7,241 nt of DNA from Desulfuromonadales bacterium (GCA_029859485.1 JAOUDB010000124.1:1-7241), one strand, 5' to 3'. Shown: positions 1-6,787, counted from the first letter of the stretch. Notes: generated from the sequence alone by a model not told the origin. Numbers and translations are program-made.

Positions 1-231
1 CCATATGAGAAAAATAAAAATAAGGGTAATCAGACTGAAGAGGATGGTTTGGTCGTTAGTCATAATATAAAGCAATTCCCAGAAACCCGTATAAATATGG
101 CGTCATCAACTATACTCTGGCATGGGTTGAGGTCAACGTGGTGATTTTATTATTTATCATCCTATACTGAATGGAGAGTGCGAAATTGTCATAAATGTCG
201 AATTCTTACTGACCCTGATACACAAAAAAAT

Positions 232-290
232 GTTGAAAACTTCCACCATTGATTTCAACCTGACCTGATCTTGAGTGACAGACCAGGTCA
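232..290. repeat. two adjacent inverted repeats in the leader
   Basis: GTTGAAA (232-238) is matched by TTTCAAC (253-259) across a 14-nt spacer. One base later TGACCTG (261-267) is matched by CAGGTCA (284-290) across a 16-nt spacer. Each is a perfect 7-bp dyad. They could be binding sites for a dimeric regulator or two tandem RNA hairpins. On the minus strand the first hairpin would be followed by a T-run (complement of 224-230), but no minus-strand gene precedes it. The pairing is visible; the function is unknown. Confidence 0.35.
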
Positions 291-318
291 TGATGACTGC
301 AAACAATGATTTAAACTC

Positions 319-346
319 TTGCTCGATGACTTAATTCAAGTAATAT
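319..346 (+). promoter_or_regulatory. weak candidate promoter for the transporter operon
   Basis: TTGCTC (319-324) and TAATAT (341-346) are separated by 16 bp. They match the sigma-70 consensus at 3/6 and 4/6 positions, and would start transcription about 50 nt before the symporter. The match is poor in AT-rich DNA where such hits arise by chance. The TATACT hexamers at 111-116 and 163-168 are better -10 boxes but lack a convincing -35 partner. Confidence 0.2.
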
Positions 347-390
347 TCATTCCTTCAATCTTTACTAACTCGTCCCACATACAGAAGAAC

Positions 391-407
391 TGAGGAGATT
401 CACCTTG
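391..407 (+). promoter_or_regulatory. ribosome binding site deciding a TTG start
   Basis: TGAGGAG (391-397) is a strong Shine-Dalgarno sequence placed 7 nt before the TTG at 405. No ATG occurs in frame until codon 85, well inside the conserved transporter core, so this site fixes the start on the rare codon TTG. The rare start could lower the translation rate of this membrane protein; that is inference. Confidence 0.75.
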
Positions 408-1784
408 GATTACGTCTTGCCAGCTTTGGCTGGTTTTGTTGCTATCAGTTCGGTTTTACTCTCTCCAAAAGCGCAAACAGAAAGTTCTTTTTTCAAGGGC
501 TTGAGTGCCTCTGGTGAACAACCCGGGCTGCTGACCTTGGTGTTTTCCCAAGTCACGACCTGGATATTTGCCCGCTCTCTTCTGAACGCCGCAATCCTGG
601 GCTTTTATTATGGAATCTGGGGTACCCTGGCATACGCCTTCTATTATTTCTCTTTTATGACCGGAGGCCGTATTGTTGATTGTCTGCGTTTTGAACACGG
701 CTTCCACAGTGTCCAGTCTTTCCTCGCTGCCCGTTTCGGTGCCTGGGGAACTGGATGCTACAATTTCGTGATTGGCGTCAGGTTAATCAGCGAGGTCTTT
801 GCCAACCTCCTGGTCATCGGTATCCTGTTTGGTGCCGCCGGGTCGAATACCTACACTCTGACCATTCTCGCTTTTGCCGGTGTCACGCTCTTTTACTCGA
901 TGGTGGGTGGATTGCGCGCATCGCTCAGAACAGATCTTTTTCAGATGATCCTTTTCCTCGGAACCCTGGCGATGTTGGTCGTTTTGGTGATAACCAGTAA
1001 CGCCGTTGCCTTTAATGACCTCTGGTTCAAACCGTTCGATATGACTCAACCCGGGCCTGTTCTGATGGTTGTTGCGTTGCTGCAGATCTGGAGCTACCCG
1101 ATGCACGATCCGGTTATGATGGATCGTGGTTTTCTGGCCGATCGCGAAACGACCCGACGCAGCTTTTTTCATGCCTGCTGGATCAGTTGCCTCTGTATTT
1201 TGACCTTTGGTTGCATGGGCGTGCTGGCGGGAGCCAACGCCATAAGCGGAGAATCGATGAACGATGCTCTAATGCGACTGCTCGGCGAGTGGCCCATGTT
1301 GGTTTTCAGTGGATGCCTGATTATTTCGGCGATGTCGACCCTCGATAGCACTCTTTCCAGTTCTGCCAAATTGGTTGCTTCAGACATGGGCGTTCTGCGT
1401 ATGAGCCTCCGCAATGGCCGCATAGTCATGGCTGTTTTTATGCTACTCGGTCTCGTTCTGGTGTTCACGGGCAATAAAGATCTGTTCAGCGCAGTTGCTG
1501 TGAGTGGCACGGCATCGATGTATCTGGCTCCAGTGGTCTTTTTCTCTCTATGGGGCAAAAGAAGTGATATCCCGGTCTGGAGTTATCTCTTTACCTTTGT
1601 CCTGGCTTTCAGTGGTGCAGCCCTCTATTTCACGGAGTCGAGTGGGCACTCGGCATTGCTGGGTGACCTCCATAAATATACCAAGCTGCTCTATATCTGT
1701 ATTTCCATCCTAGTCCTTGGTTGTCTTTCTTATTGGCTGGGTGGCTTGATCAATCGTCCCGCCAACTCCCGGGTAAAAGCATGA
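405..1784 (+). CDS. sodium:solute symporter (SSS family), substrate unknown
   Basis: This 459-residue, strongly hydrophobic inner-membrane protein has about 12-13 helices and is a secondary transporter of the sodium:solute symporter family (PutP/SGLT-like). Family marks include the glycine-rich loop after TM4-5, YSMVGGLRASLRTDLFQ (164-180), equivalent to the usual GGLRAVxxTDxxQ motif. Another is the TM8 segment SAMSTLDSTLSSS (308-320), whose S311-T312 aligns from memory with the PutP sodium ligands S340-T341. The N-terminal region is short and the tail is only about 10 residues, so the protein is a little smaller than the usual 480-520. The start is a TTG with a good Shine-Dalgarno site; homologous sequence begins immediately after it. 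The stop overlaps the next start (ATGA), so the two genes are probably translationally coupled. The substrate cannot be told from sequence; the symporter role is well supported. Confidence 0.88.
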   Translation: MDYVLPALAGFVAISSVLLSPKAQTESSFFKGLSASGEQPGLLTLVFSQVTTWIFARSLLNAAILGFYYGIWGTLAYAFYYFSFMTGGRIVDCLRFEHGFHSVQSFLAARFGAWGTGCYNFVIGVRLISEVFANLLVIGILFGAAGSNTYTLTILAFAGVTLFYSMVGGLRASLRTDLFQMILFLGTLAMLVVLVITSNAVAFNDLWFKPFDMTQPGPVLMVVALLQIWSYPMHDPVMMDRGFLADRETTRRSFFHACWISCLCILTFGCMGVLAGANAISGESMNDALMRLLGEWPMLVFSGCLIISAMSTLDSTLSSSAKLVASDMGVLRMSLRNGRIVMAVFMLLGLVLVFTGNKDLFSAVAVSGTASMYLAPVVFFSLWGKRSDIPVWSYLFTFVLAFSGAALYFTESSGHSALLGDLHKYTKLLYICISILVLGCLSYWLGGLINRPANSRVKA

Positions 1785-2632
1785 ATCTGCCCCGTATTCA
1801 AAACCTTGGCATGCTGGAAGGACCTTTGTTGATTTTCGGAGGTCCGTACAGCAATCTTGCTGCTACAGGCGCACTGCGTGACGTCGCTGTAAAGCTGGCT
1901 ATACCAGCACAACGAATTGTTTGCACCGGTGATCTGGTGGCTTATTGTGCCGAGCCGGAAGAAACCGTCAATCTGATTCGTGAGTGGGGTGTTCATGTCG
2001 TGTTGGGAAACTGTGAAGAGTCGTTCGCTTCACGGGCTCTTGATTGTGGTTGCGGCTTCGAAGCGGGGAGTACCTGTTCTGTTCTTTCTGACCAATGGTT
2101 TCGTTATGCCGATGCCAGAATATCTGAGGGCAACAGGTCATGGATGGGGCAGCTGCCTGTTTCGTTAACCTTTCAGCTTGGTTCCCAACGTTTCTCATGT
2201 GTTCATGGCGGTGTTGAATCGATTAACAAATTTCTCTTTGCTTCGACGTCTGAGGCAGAGAAAGCCGCTGAATTGAGCCTTCTCAGCCAAGGTATTGATG
2301 GTTTGATTACAGGCCATTGCGGTATTCCCTTTGGCCAGATAATCGAGGGGAGGGCGTGGCTTAATGCCGGGGTTATCGGCTTGCCGGCGAATGATGGCAC
2401 TGAGGATGGCTGGTACCTGGTGATTGATCATGTCGATAATATGATCAAGTGCGAGTGGCATCGACTGAGTTACCCTTCTGAACAGACACGACAAACGATG
2501 CTCGACGCCGGGCTGGTGAACGGTTATGCTGACACTCTTATCAGCGGCCTCTGGCCGAGTGAAGATGTTTTGCCGGTCGAGGAAAAAAAGAACCGCGGTA
2601 AAGCTCTTGAGATTGAACCTTTGATCTTCTAA
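1781..2632 (+). CDS. metallophosphoesterase-fold protein with a half-lost dinuclear metal site
   Basis: The predicted product is a 283-residue soluble cytoplasmic protein of the calcineurin-like (YfcE-type) phosphoesterase fold. Family blocks appear in order: FGGPYSNLAA (19-28) in place of DxHGN; TGD (49-51); GNCE (76-79); VHGG (141-144); TGHCGIPF (177-184) in place of GHTH; and LNAGVIG (194-200). Ligands D51, N77, H142 and H179 are kept. The motif I Asp and His (now G21 and Y23) and the second His of GHxH (now G181) are lost, which would remove one metal site. A cysteine cluster (C78, C89, C91, C99, C180) is unusual. I recall related proteobacterial proteins with the same GGPYSN and GHCG variants, so this looks like a subfamily trait rather than decay. 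The ATG at 1781 overlaps the symporter stop by 4 nt; an upstream in-frame ATG at 1721 lies inside that gene and adds no conserved residues. A nucleotide or phosphoprotein substrate, or a regulatory role, are both possible. Confidence 0.82.
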   Translation: MNLPRIQNLGMLEGPLLIFGGPYSNLAATGALRDVAVKLAIPAQRIVCTGDLVAYCAEPEETVNLIREWGVHVVLGNCEESFASRALDCGCGFEAGSTCSVLSDQWFRYADARISEGNRSWMGQLPVSLTFQLGSQRFSCVHGGVESINKFLFASTSEAEKAAELSLLSQGIDGLITGHCGIPFGQIIEGRAWLNAGVIGLPANDGTEDGWYLVIDHVDNMIKCEWHRLSYPSEQTRQTMLDAGLVNGYADTLISGLWPSEDVLPVEEKKNRGKALEIEPLIF

Positions 2633-2673
2633 CGGGCTGTCGCTAAGGCTCGGCATTTCTGCTGACAGTTGTT

Positions 2674-2689
2674 TGGAGAAAATTACATG
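2674..2689 (+). promoter_or_regulatory. ribosome binding site choosing the ATG at 2687
   Basis: GGAG at 2675-2678 lies 8 nt before ATG 2687. An in-frame TTG at 2669 would overlap this site and has no purine-rich sequence in front of it, so the ATG start is preferred and gives 752 residues. The 54-nt gap from the preceding stop holds only a weak 5-bp dyad (2637-2641 with 2664-2668) and no terminator, consistent with one transcript. Confidence 0.7.
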
Positions 2690-4945
2690 CCAACGGCAAA
2701 ACCAGCTGACAAGCTTTCCTTGCCCAAGGGGACACCGTCCAGTGCGGGTAAGCTGGGGACCTTTCTCGGCGTCTTTACCCCGACCATACTCACGATCCTC
2801 GGCGTCATCATGTACCTGCGCTTTGGTTGGGTGGTCGGTCAGGTCGGTCTGCTGAAAACACTCCTGATTGTCTTGCTCGCCAATTGCATTACGCTCTTAA
2901 CAGCCCTGAGCCTTTCGGCCATTGCCACCAACAGTCATGTCGGTGTCGGTGGGGCTTATTATATGATCTCCCGTAGCCTCGGCCTCGAGGTCGGCGGCGC
3001 TATCGGTTTTCCTCTTTATATCTCCCAAGCCCTGTCGGTAACCCTCTATGCCTTCGGTCTTGCCGAGTCTTTAACCTTTGTCTGGCCTGGCCTGCCTGTC
3101 CCCATGGCCGCCTTCCTGATTATTGTCCTGGTTGCTGTGCTGTCGTCAAAGGGGGCTGCCTTTGCACTACGTTTGCAGGTGCCGGTCATGGTTCTGATTG
3201 GCCTCTCTTTGCTGGCGCTGGCCTCCGGTACGATCTGGGGAGAAGGTGTCAGCACGCCAGCAAGTCATGTGATCACTCTTCCTCCCGCAGGATTCTGGCT
3301 GGTCTTTGCCGTGTTCTTCCCTGCCGTCACCGGCATCATGGCTGGCTTGAGCCTTTCTGGTGATCTGGCTGATCCGCGCCGTGCAATTCCTCGTGGCACT
3401 GTTTCGGCAACCCTGGTCGGTCTGCTGGTTTACCTGATCGTTCCTGTCCTCCTCTATTTCAGTGCTGATGCTGCCAGTTTGACGTCCGATCCATTAATTT
3501 GGAACCGCATCGCCATCCTTGGCCCATGGTTGATCCTGCCCGGTCTCTGGGGGGCGATCTTTTCATCGGCCGTTGGCTCTATGCTGGGTGCTCCCCGTAC
3601 GCTGCAAGCTCTGTCGATGGACAGGCTTGTGCCTCGTTGGTTCTCTGGTTCTGCGAAGAAGGAAACAGAGCCCAAGGGCGGAATATTCCTGACTCTCGCC
3701 CTGAGCCTTGCAGCAGTATTTCTGGGTGATCTCAATACGGTCGCAACGGTTGCGACCATGTTCTTCTTGAGCGTCTATGGCACGATCAACCTGGTCGCTG
3801 CACTCGAATACCTCTCCGGTAACCCCTCGTGGCGTCCAACCATGAACATCCACTGGGCTTTCAGCCTGGTCGGAGGTATCGGTTGTTTTGGAGTGATGTT
3901 GTTGATTCACTGGCCCGCAACGATTTTTGCCGTAACGATAGAGCTGATGATTTGGCTTCTTTTGAAAAGACGCGTCCGCAAGGACTCCTGGGGCGATGTC
4001 AGGCGTGATCTTTATGAATCGCTGATCCGCTGGGCTCTAGTCAAACTCAATGATCGTCCTATGACGGCTCGCAACTGGCGTCCTCATATACTGGTTTTTG
4101 TCAGTAACGTTGAGAAGCGTCTGGACCTGGCTCGCTTCGGCGCCTGGTTTGCAGAGAACCGCGGCGTTGTCTCTATCTGCGAACTCTATCATGGAGATAT
4201 TATCGATCTGGACGTCGATGTCAGGACGCGACAAAAGGAAATCAATAATGTCCTTAAAAAGCATCGCATCATCGCTTTTGGCGAAGTGAATATCGTTCAG
4301 AACCTAGTTCGAGGCATTCTCACGGTTGCTCAATCCAATGGGATTGCCGGTATGGAAAGCAATACGGTGTTGGTCGGTTGGCCTGATGATCGTGAACGAC
4401 TGGTTAACTTCCTGCGCTTGCTCAGACCACTCAAACATCTTAACCAAAGCCTTATTCTTGGTAAGGTCAGTCCTTTGCATGACTTCCGGGAAGGTCAGGT
4501 TCAGGAAATTCATGTCTGGTGGGGTGGGCTTAAACGTAATGGTGACCTGTTGCTCTTGCTCGCGTACCTTCTAACCCGTAATGCCGATTGGCGTAATGCC
4601 CGGATTCGGATACTGAGTATCGCTTCCAACGAATTGATGAAAGCGCAGACCGAGAGATTTCTCGCGCAATTGATCCCGGAAATTCGCATTCAGGCAGATG
4701 TTGAAGTCACGGTGAAAGATGACGATGAAAGTGTTGTTGATATCATGCACCGTGAAAGTGGCAGGGCCGATGCTGTTCTTCTAGGTCTGGCGACTCCTGG
4801 TGAGGGAGAGGAAGGCGCTTACGCGGAGCGTCTGGATGAGTTGGCAGAAGGCTTCCAGAGCTGCTTCTTTGTGCATAATGGCAGTCTCTTCCTTGGCGAT
4901 CTGGTGACTCCTGAAAAAGTCGAATTGCAGGACGACGATACATAA
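2687..4945 (+). CDS. SLC12-type cation-chloride cotransporter (APC superfamily)
   Basis: This 752-residue membrane protein probably moves chloride together with K+ and/or Na+. Residues about 23-430 form a roughly 12-helix APC core: TM1 LGVFTPTILTILGVIMYLRF (27-46), then AIATN...GGAYYMISRSLG (78-99), and TM6 FFPAVTGIMAG (210-220) followed by SGDLADPRRAIPRGT (224-238), very close to animal NKCC/KCC. From memory-based alignment, K+ ligands Y121, P212 and T215 are kept, while the TM1 Asn is Thr36. TM8 (A290, S293, S294) matches the NKCC1 sodium site rather than KCC. Residues about 430-752 are the cytosolic CCC domain, with NWRPHILVFV (463-472) and IHVWWGGLKRNGDLLLLLAY (608-627) paralleling NFRPxCLV and IDVWW...DGGLTLLIPYLL. 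It is the last gene of the plus-strand cluster. The family is confident; the ion stoichiometry is inference. Confidence 0.9.
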   Translation: MPTAKPADKLSLPKGTPSSAGKLGTFLGVFTPTILTILGVIMYLRFGWVVGQVGLLKTLLIVLLANCITLLTALSLSAIATNSHVGVGGAYYMISRSLGLEVGGAIGFPLYISQALSVTLYAFGLAESLTFVWPGLPVPMAAFLIIVLVAVLSSKGAAFALRLQVPVMVLIGLSLLALASGTIWGEGVSTPASHVITLPPAGFWLVFAVFFPAVTGIMAGLSLSGDLADPRRAIPRGTVSATLVGLLVYLIVPVLLYFSADAASLTSDPLIWNRIAILGPWLILPGLWGAIFSSAVGSMLGAPRTLQALSMDRLVPRWFSGSAKKETEPKGGIFLTLALSLAAVFLGDLNTVATVATMFFLSVYGTINLVAALEYLSGNPSWRPTMNIHWAFSLVGGIGCFGVMLLIHWPATIFAVTIELMIWLLLKRRVRKDSWGDVRRDLYESLIRWALVKLNDRPMTARNWRPHILVFVSNVEKRLDLARFGAWFAENRGVVSICELYHGDIIDLDVDVRTRQKEINNVLKKHRIIAFGEVNIVQNLVRGILTVAQSNGIAGMESNTVLVGWPDDRERLVNFLRLLRPLKHLNQSLILGKVSPLHDFREGQVQEIHVWWGGLKRNGDLLLLLAYLLTRNADWRNARIRILSIASNELMKAQTERFLAQLIPEIRIQADVEVTVKDDDESVVDIMHRESGRADAVLLGLATPGEGEEGAYAERLDELAEGFQSCFFVHNGSLFLGDLVTPEKVELQDDDT

Positions 4946-4967
4946 GTTCTTGGTAGATGAATGTAGG

Positions 4968-5008
4968 CTATGGTTCCTGATTATTTACCATAGGGTTGTC
5001 ATTTTTTT
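4968..5008 (+). terminator. possible weak terminator after the cotransporter gene
   Basis: CTATGGT (4968-4974) pairs with ACCATAG (4987-4993) around a 12-nt loop, 22 nt after the stop codon. A run of seven T follows at 5002-5008, but it is separated from the stem by 8 nt and the stem is AT-rich. It may slow or help end transcription; the stronger terminator lies further on. Confidence 0.3.
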
Positions 5009-5053
5009 CTCCCCGATACGTCATTAATATTCATCCTTCGGTGTGTCGTATAT

Positions 5054-5095
5054 AAAAACGGGGGTTGCATATTGAAATGCAGCCCCCTTTGGTTT
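5054..5095. terminator. bidirectional rho-independent terminator between convergent genes
   Basis: An 11-bp stem runs from 5060-5070 to 5077-5087 (GGGGGTTGCAT with ATGCAGCCCCC, one G-T wobble) and closes a 6-nt loop. On the plus strand it is followed by TTTGGTTTTT (5088-5097). On the minus strand it is followed by GTTTTTATA (complement of 5051-5059). It lies 115 nt past the cotransporter stop and about 32 nt past the TatD-radical SAM stop, so it can end transcripts from both sides. Confidence 0.85.
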
Positions 5096-5118
5096 TTGCT
5101 CTTCAAGAAGATTTGGTT

Positions 5119-6510
5119 TTAGCCGACTTCGTTGTAAATCCTCTCGCGAAACTCCACCTGTAACTCATCTGCAACCTTACGACAGGCCTCAATGTCTATG
5201 CCAGGCAGGGTGACAGCCGTTGCTGTTACCGATGGGATATGTCTCTTGGCCTCAAGCAAAAAGTCTTTGAGTGCCGCATAACCCTGCTCACCAAACTCCG
5301 AACAGCAAATCTTCTGGTAGGTTTCTGCATCGGGCGCATTCAGTGAGACGCTGATCGAATCGACCAGTCCGGCAAGCTCCGGCAGGATATTGCGGTGATG
5401 AACCAGGTTGGCCTGACCGTCGGTGTTGATGCGCACGGTGACGCCACTCTGCTTCATGGCGCCTGCGACTTCCTTAACCAGGTCGAGCCGCAGCAAAGGC
5501 TCACCGTAGCCGCAAAAGACAACTTCGTCGTAGAGAGAAGGGTCACCGATAGCATTCATGACCTCTTCCACGCTCGGCTCCCTCTCCAGGCAGAGTTGAT
5601 GGCCTTTGACGGTAAAATCGTTGAACTTTGCGCAGAAGGTGCAACTGTTGGTGCAGCGGTTGGTGATGTTGAGATAGAGGCTGTTACGAATCACGTAGGC
5701 AATACGCGTGCTTTGGTCGACCTTGCCGATCCCAAAGAGTCGCCAGGCGTTAAGGCTGGTGATGCGGGCGACATCTTCAATCGACAAACCTTTAATCTCG
5801 GCAAGCTTTTCTGCCGTGGTCCTGACGTAAGCTGGTTCACAGCGTTTACCACGCCATCCCTGTGGCGACAGGTAAGGGCAATCGGTCTCTACCAGCATCC
5901 TGTCGATCGGTAAGGCCTGCGCAATGGCTCTTAAAGCTTCGTTCTTAGGGTAGGTCAGCGGACCTGCAAAGGAGATGTAAAACCCCATCTCCAGGCATTT
6001 GCGTGCCATCTCGAGATCTCCGGAGAAGCAGTGAAGAACACCTCCTGCAGCCGCGGCATTCTCCTCCTGCATGATCTGAATGACTTCGTCGTGTGCATCA
6101 CGATCGTGAATGATCAGCGGTTTACCTGCTTCTTTCGCCAACTGGATATGTCTGCGGAATGAACTTCTCTGCTGTTCTCGTGGTGAATGGTCACGGTAAA
6201 AGTCGAGACCCGTCTCCCCGATAGCAACAACCTTTCCCACCGATTCGATCATGCGGCTGAGTTCATCCATGACGCTGTCATTGACTGTGTTGGCATCATG
6301 AGGGTGAATGCCGACGCTAGCATAGATGTTTGGGTAGCGCAGAGCCAGGTCTACACTCGATCGCGAACTTTCCAGGTCACAACCAACGGTCAGAATGTGC
6401 TCAACACCATTCTCGCGAGCACGTTCGATGACTGTATCCAGATCTTCGGTGAAAGGTTTGGCGTCTAGGTGGGCGTGGGAATCAACGAGTGGAGTAGTTA
6501 ACTTTTTCAT
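5119..6510 (-). CDS. TatD-family metal-dependent hydrolase fused to a radical SAM domain
   Basis: This 463-residue cytoplasmic protein has two parts. Residues 1-262 are a complete TatD hydrolase (TIM barrel, DNase/esterase-like) with all metal ligands visible: H12 and H14 of DSHAHLD, E99 in GETGLDFY, H135 in IIHDRD, H160 in LHCFSG and D210 in ETDCPYLSP. It closes with the usual SLNAWRLFGI. Residues about 270-463 are a short radical SAM domain with the [4Fe-4S] motif CTNSCTFC (C286, C290, C293) and the GGEP-like GYGEPL (334-339). I recall this as the TatD-linked radical SAM family, found beside or fused to TatD. Its substrate is unknown to me. The short C-terminal part suggests a partial barrel. 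The ATG has a modest GGAAA Shine-Dalgarno sequence (complement of 6517-6521). It lies downstream of metG, 91 nt after that gene's natural stop, and is probably co-transcribed with it. Confidence 0.92.
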   Translation of the reverse strand: MKKLTTPLVDSHAHLDAKPFTEDLDTVIERARENGVEHILTVGCDLESSRSSVDLALRYPNIYASVGIHPHDANTVNDSVMDELSRMIESVGKVVAIGETGLDFYRDHSPREQQRSSFRRHIQLAKEAGKPLIIHDRDAHDEVIQIMQEENAAAAGGVLHCFSGDLEMARKCLEMGFYISFAGPLTYPKNEALRAIAQALPIDRMLVETDCPYLSPQGWRGKRCEPAYVRTTAEKLAEIKGLSIEDVARITSLNAWRLFGIGKVDQSTRIAYVIRNSLYLNITNRCTNSCTFCAKFNDFTVKGHQLCLEREPSVEEVMNAIGDPSLYDEVVFCGYGEPLLRLDLVKEVAGAMKQSGVTVRINTDGQANLVHHRNILPELAGLVDSISVSLNAPDAETYQKICCSEFGEQGYAALKDFLLEAKRHIPSVTATAVTLPGIDIEACRKVADELQVEFRERIYNEVG

Positions 6511-6524
6511 GAAAAATTTCCGTT

Positions 6525-6594
6525 ACGAGGGACGCGGAACGAGGGACGAGAAAGTCAAAAAGCTTTTCCGCGTTCCTCGTGCCACGTAGCGCGT
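6525..6594. repeat. 70-bp inverted heptamer-repeat element
   Basis: The whole segment divides into ten 7-bp units in constant phase. Plus-strand units are ACGAGGG, ACGCGGA, ACGAGGG and ACGAGAA (6525-6552). Two A/T-rich units follow (6553-6566). Then come four minus-strand units ACGCGGA, ACGAGGA, ACGTGGC and ACGCGCT (6567-6594). Positions 6525-6539 pair with 6566-6580 as a 15-bp stem with one G-T wobble. It fills most of the gap between metG and the TatD fusion gene. It resembles a dispersed intergenic repeat or MITE-like unit, but only one copy is in this window. Confidence 0.7.
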
Positions 6595-6601
6595 TCCGGT
6601 T

Positions 6602-6787
6602 CTATTCCGTTTCAATCCTGGGGAAGAGTGGGGCGGCCTTCTCAATGATTGTGCCTGGTTTCAGGAGACCCCAGGAATCGTGTTCCTCAAGTAATTGGTC
6701 TGCTGGGTCAACGCCGAGGATTTTGCCTATGTTGGCTCCGGTTTCCGGCATGAAAGGAGTAACCAGCAGGCCGATCATGCGGACAGC
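6602..6787 (-). pseudogene. metG: C-terminal remnant of metG after an in-frame stop
   Basis: This piece is in the same frame as the upstream metG segment, directly after the TAA at 6788-6790. It encodes 61 residues and then the natural TAG stop (6602-6604). The translation begins AVRMIGLLVTPFMPETG and ends KAAPLFPRIETE, which is the normal end of the anticodon-binding helical domain in short-form MetG proteins lacking the extra tRNA-binding domain. There is no frameshift or loss of codon structure, so the disruption is one base old. An ATG four codons after the stop could allow re-initiation in principle, but no Shine-Dalgarno sequence precedes it. If the TAA is an assembly or sequencing error, this piece simply belongs to one intact metG. 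Confidence 0.8.

Larger units (their letters stand above)
1..404. other. AT-rich non-coding leader upstream of the symporter operon
   Basis: No credible gene is visible on either strand in these 404 bases; the longest start-to-stop stretches are about 20 codons and lack ribosome binding sites. The base composition is clearly more AT-rich than the genes downstream. It holds two adjacent dyads (232-259 and 261-290), two TATACT hexamers (111-116 and 163-168) set in similar surroundings, and an A-run at 224-230. It is most likely the regulatory region of the downstream transporter cluster, possibly together with the end of a gene lying outside the window. The function is inferred. Confidence 0.6.

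Noticed and set aside
5..70. 21-codon basic reading frame (MRKIKIRVIRLKRM start) at the left edge
   Set aside because: It is too short, has no Shine-Dalgarno sequence that can be seen, and its Lys/Ile/Arg content is what AT-rich DNA gives by chance.
118..132. Sigma-54-like promoter TGGCATGGGTTGAG
   Set aside because: The spacing between the GG and GC elements is too short and the GC of the -12 element is absent.
224..259. Minus-strand terminator formed by the 232-259 dyad and the A-run
   Set aside because: The stem is AT-rich with a 14-nt loop, and no minus-strand gene lies in front of it.
1721..1780. Upstream ATG extension of the phosphoesterase
   Set aside because: The extra 20 codons lie inside the symporter gene in another frame; the ATGA overlap at 1781 is the normal coupled start and precedes all conserved blocks.
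2424..2448. Inverted repeat TTGATCAT/ATGATCAA inside the phosphoesterase gene
   Set aside because: It is an 8-bp dyad with a 9-nt spacer in coding sequence for DHVDNMIK; AT-rich codons for Asp, His and Ile make such matches likely by chance.
5395..5913. 172-codon open frame on the plus strand
   Set aside because: It lies wholly antisense to the TatD-radical SAM gene, whose motifs are unmistakable, and its own translation shows no recognisable domain or ribosome binding site.
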